Assembly: GCA_026545225.1 (NCBI GenBank)
Contig: CM048849.1
Span: forward strand, 52,336,836 to 52,400,835
DNA length: 64,000 nt
Reading direction: 5' to 3'
From: Cornus controversa
Lineage: Eukaryota > Streptophyta > Magnoliopsida > Cornales > Cornaceae
Made by a program: the position numbers and the translations under genes. A model generated the notes under the pieces. That model made no database searches. It worked only from the letters and a program-made list of their open reading frames with translations, and was not told where the DNA came from. Each line of letters opens with the position of its first letter. Position 1 is the first letter of the stretch. Below, one piece after another: positions 62,415 through 64,000 of the stretch.

Positions 62415-62649
62415 TAATTTAAATTATTTTCTTCTAATCAGAGCTCAATCAATCACGGGCATCAGCTAGGCTAATACATCCAAGAGATCACTTCCAGTGT
62501 TAATTTGGAGAAGGATGTGAAATTGTATTAGTTAAGGAGGCCTTTCACCTAAACAAACAAGAACACGAGTTTGATAGTAGGTACAACACTGATAGAAGTG
62601 ACCTTAATTAATCTTTGCCGTGCCGTATGTAGTTTAATTATTTATTTGG

Positions 62650-63127
62650 TAAAAGTGCAAAAAAATTACAGAATTTTTCAGAGCAAATTCATCCCTCAAG
62701 TATTTTTTTTAAGTAAATGAGTTTCTCGTCTAACAAAAGTGAAAAACTTTACCCGAAAATACTATAATAACATATATACCATTTATTATGTCCATTATGT
62801 TATTTTGTTTATAATATAATATTTTTTAAATAAAAGTATAAAAAAAGAGTTAGATAAAATTTCTAAATAATAAGTTTAGAAACATAAAAACAAAAATAAA
62901 AATAAAAAGTTGAAAGGCCAGTAGAACTTTATCTAACTATTTTTTTATTTTATGAAATTTTAGGACACTATATTTATAGAGAAAATGACATAATGAAAAT
63001 AGTAAAATGTATATATGTCAGGACCAAGTTGCTCACTTTTGAAAGATGCAGGACATATTTGATTCAAAAAATAGTTCAGAATTTGAACATCCGAAAAAAT
63101 TCAGGGGAAGTTTTTGCACTTTTGCCT
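62650..63127. mobile_element. Probable short TIR element
   Basis: Starts GTAAAAGTGCAAAAAA and ends with the inverse of GGCAAAAGTGCAAAAACTTC. The right part resembles 12945-13215. Target duplication not clear. Confidence 0.45.
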
Positions 63128-63521
63128 ACTTATTTTTATTACCTCGAGAGAATGAACAAAATTACCGTAGTGAAGGGCTAAATCCTATATCAAAAGAACA
63201 AAAGCATCTCAAATATAACTTAATTTTGTTCTACATAACTATTTTTCTTTTATTTTATTTTATGTTATCATCATCATCAGATCAAGGTATTGTCTAGAAA
63301 ACAGTGAACTATAAAGGGAAAAGGAATTTAATAAGAAAGTTATATTAATTAAAAGAAAACAAAACACAGAAAGAAATGCATCTAGAAAATCCGAGTAATA
63401 AGTTAACATGATTTTGATGTTCAAGTTGGCTGTTGAAAACATCTTTTGGTAACCAAAACAACAGCAAAATGACTTAGAATAGTAAAAAAGATACTAGTAG
63501 GGATATGCATGAATGATTTCA

Positions 63522-63678
63522 CTAGTGAAAAGCAGAGAGGGGATCAGTAGGGTCAATCTCTGCTATGAGTGGGAGATCAACCGGTAAATTTTCAAGACTC
63601 AATCCTGTCTCTCTCAGCTTGCCAATCACTTCCTCAAACACAACTCTGTTGCCCAGCTCAGTCAGGTGCAAACCATCT
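63522..63678 (-). CDS. GDSL esterase/lipase, last exon only
   Basis: The minus-strand exon follows a TGCAG acceptor and reads DGLHLTELGNRVVFEEVIGK, LRETGLSLENLPVDLP, then LIAEIDPTDPLSAFH and a stop. DGLHL carries the catalytic Asp and His of the SGNH/GDSL fold. The sequence matches the plant group related to isoamyl-acetate-hydrolysing esterase (Arabidopsis At5g45920/At5g62930 type, from memory). 63679-64000 is intron; upstream exons with the GDS serine block lie beyond the window. Confidence 0.85.
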
Positions 63679-64000
63679 CTGCATTTCATACAAGAGAATA
63701 TATCATATATCACTATCATCATACACTTAATTTTTTTGCTTGTACAGGCACTTTATAAATTGAATCATCACTAACCAGATCTAACTAACTACTAGACCAT
63801 TATTAATCTTCATTGATACAAACAGTATTTAGTAAACCAAGATCAAACTTGAATTCCCTGATTTACAGTGGTCAATGAAATCATCTAGGCAACAAGTTCA
63901 CCAAACCAACTTATATATACCACATGCCAACTTCAGAAATAAAAAAGGCCATCATAAATATTTGGAACAAATAATTAATCACAGAAGAATATTTTTCAAA

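Noticed and set aside
1-64000. CRISPR arrays, operons, ribosome binding sites, rRNA or tRNA genes
   Set aside because: None seen. The regularly repeated stretches are minisatellites, and the only tRNA-like sequence is the SINE at 60140-60257.

Overview
This is nuclear DNA from a flowering plant, most likely a eudicot. It is AT-rich and has plant-only gene families (CLE signalling peptides, a BAHD acyltransferase, DUF295/KIB-type organellar proteins), spliced genes with long introns, and dense nested non-autonomous DNA transposons. I cannot name the species.

Layout. 1-3.8 kb holds a broken DUF295 gene (minus strand) with two nested MITEs, then a decayed copy of the 5' leader of a gene that lies at 35 kb. 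3.8-11.4 kb is one Mutator-like element (MULE) with a 9-bp target duplication. It carries captured gene-like fragments, a MITE, a TRIM and a 5.2-kb decayed hAT transposon. 11.7-15.3 kb is a PIF/Harbinger-like element with other elements nested inside it. An intact DUF295 gene lies at 17.9-19.6 kb and a second at 24.9-26.5 kb, with a hAT element between them. 28.1-30.05 kb holds three unidentified exons joining in frame (minus strand), and 30.6-33.0 kb a complete two-exon BAHD acyltransferase (minus strand). 35.0-43.3 kb is a 14-coding-exon gene resembling the uncharacterised Arabidopsis protein At4g18490. It has a 2.2-kb leader intron, and its last intron looks like a U12-type AT-AC intron. 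46.8 kb holds a 96-aa single-exon protein with a perfect destruction-box match. Two CLE peptide genes lie at 51.4 and 59.7 kb with transposons between and around them. The window ends in the last exon of a GDSL esterase (minus strand).

The largest structural signal is an old tandem duplication. Positions 1-3.8 kb plus 11.4-11.5 kb match 24.4-26.7, 29.28-29.36, 35.1-35.65 and 36.65-36.79 kb in the same order. The right copy still works (DUF295 gene, BAHD, At4g18490-like gene). The left copy has a dead DUF295 gene, a leader fragment without its gene, and no BAHD gene.

The genes form no operon-like system. The themes are tandem DUF295 duplication with one copy dying, a CLE pair, and repeated insertion of MULE and hAT elements whose ends and target duplications can still be read. 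I found no virus-derived coding system beyond one short Ty1/copia relic and one TRIM.
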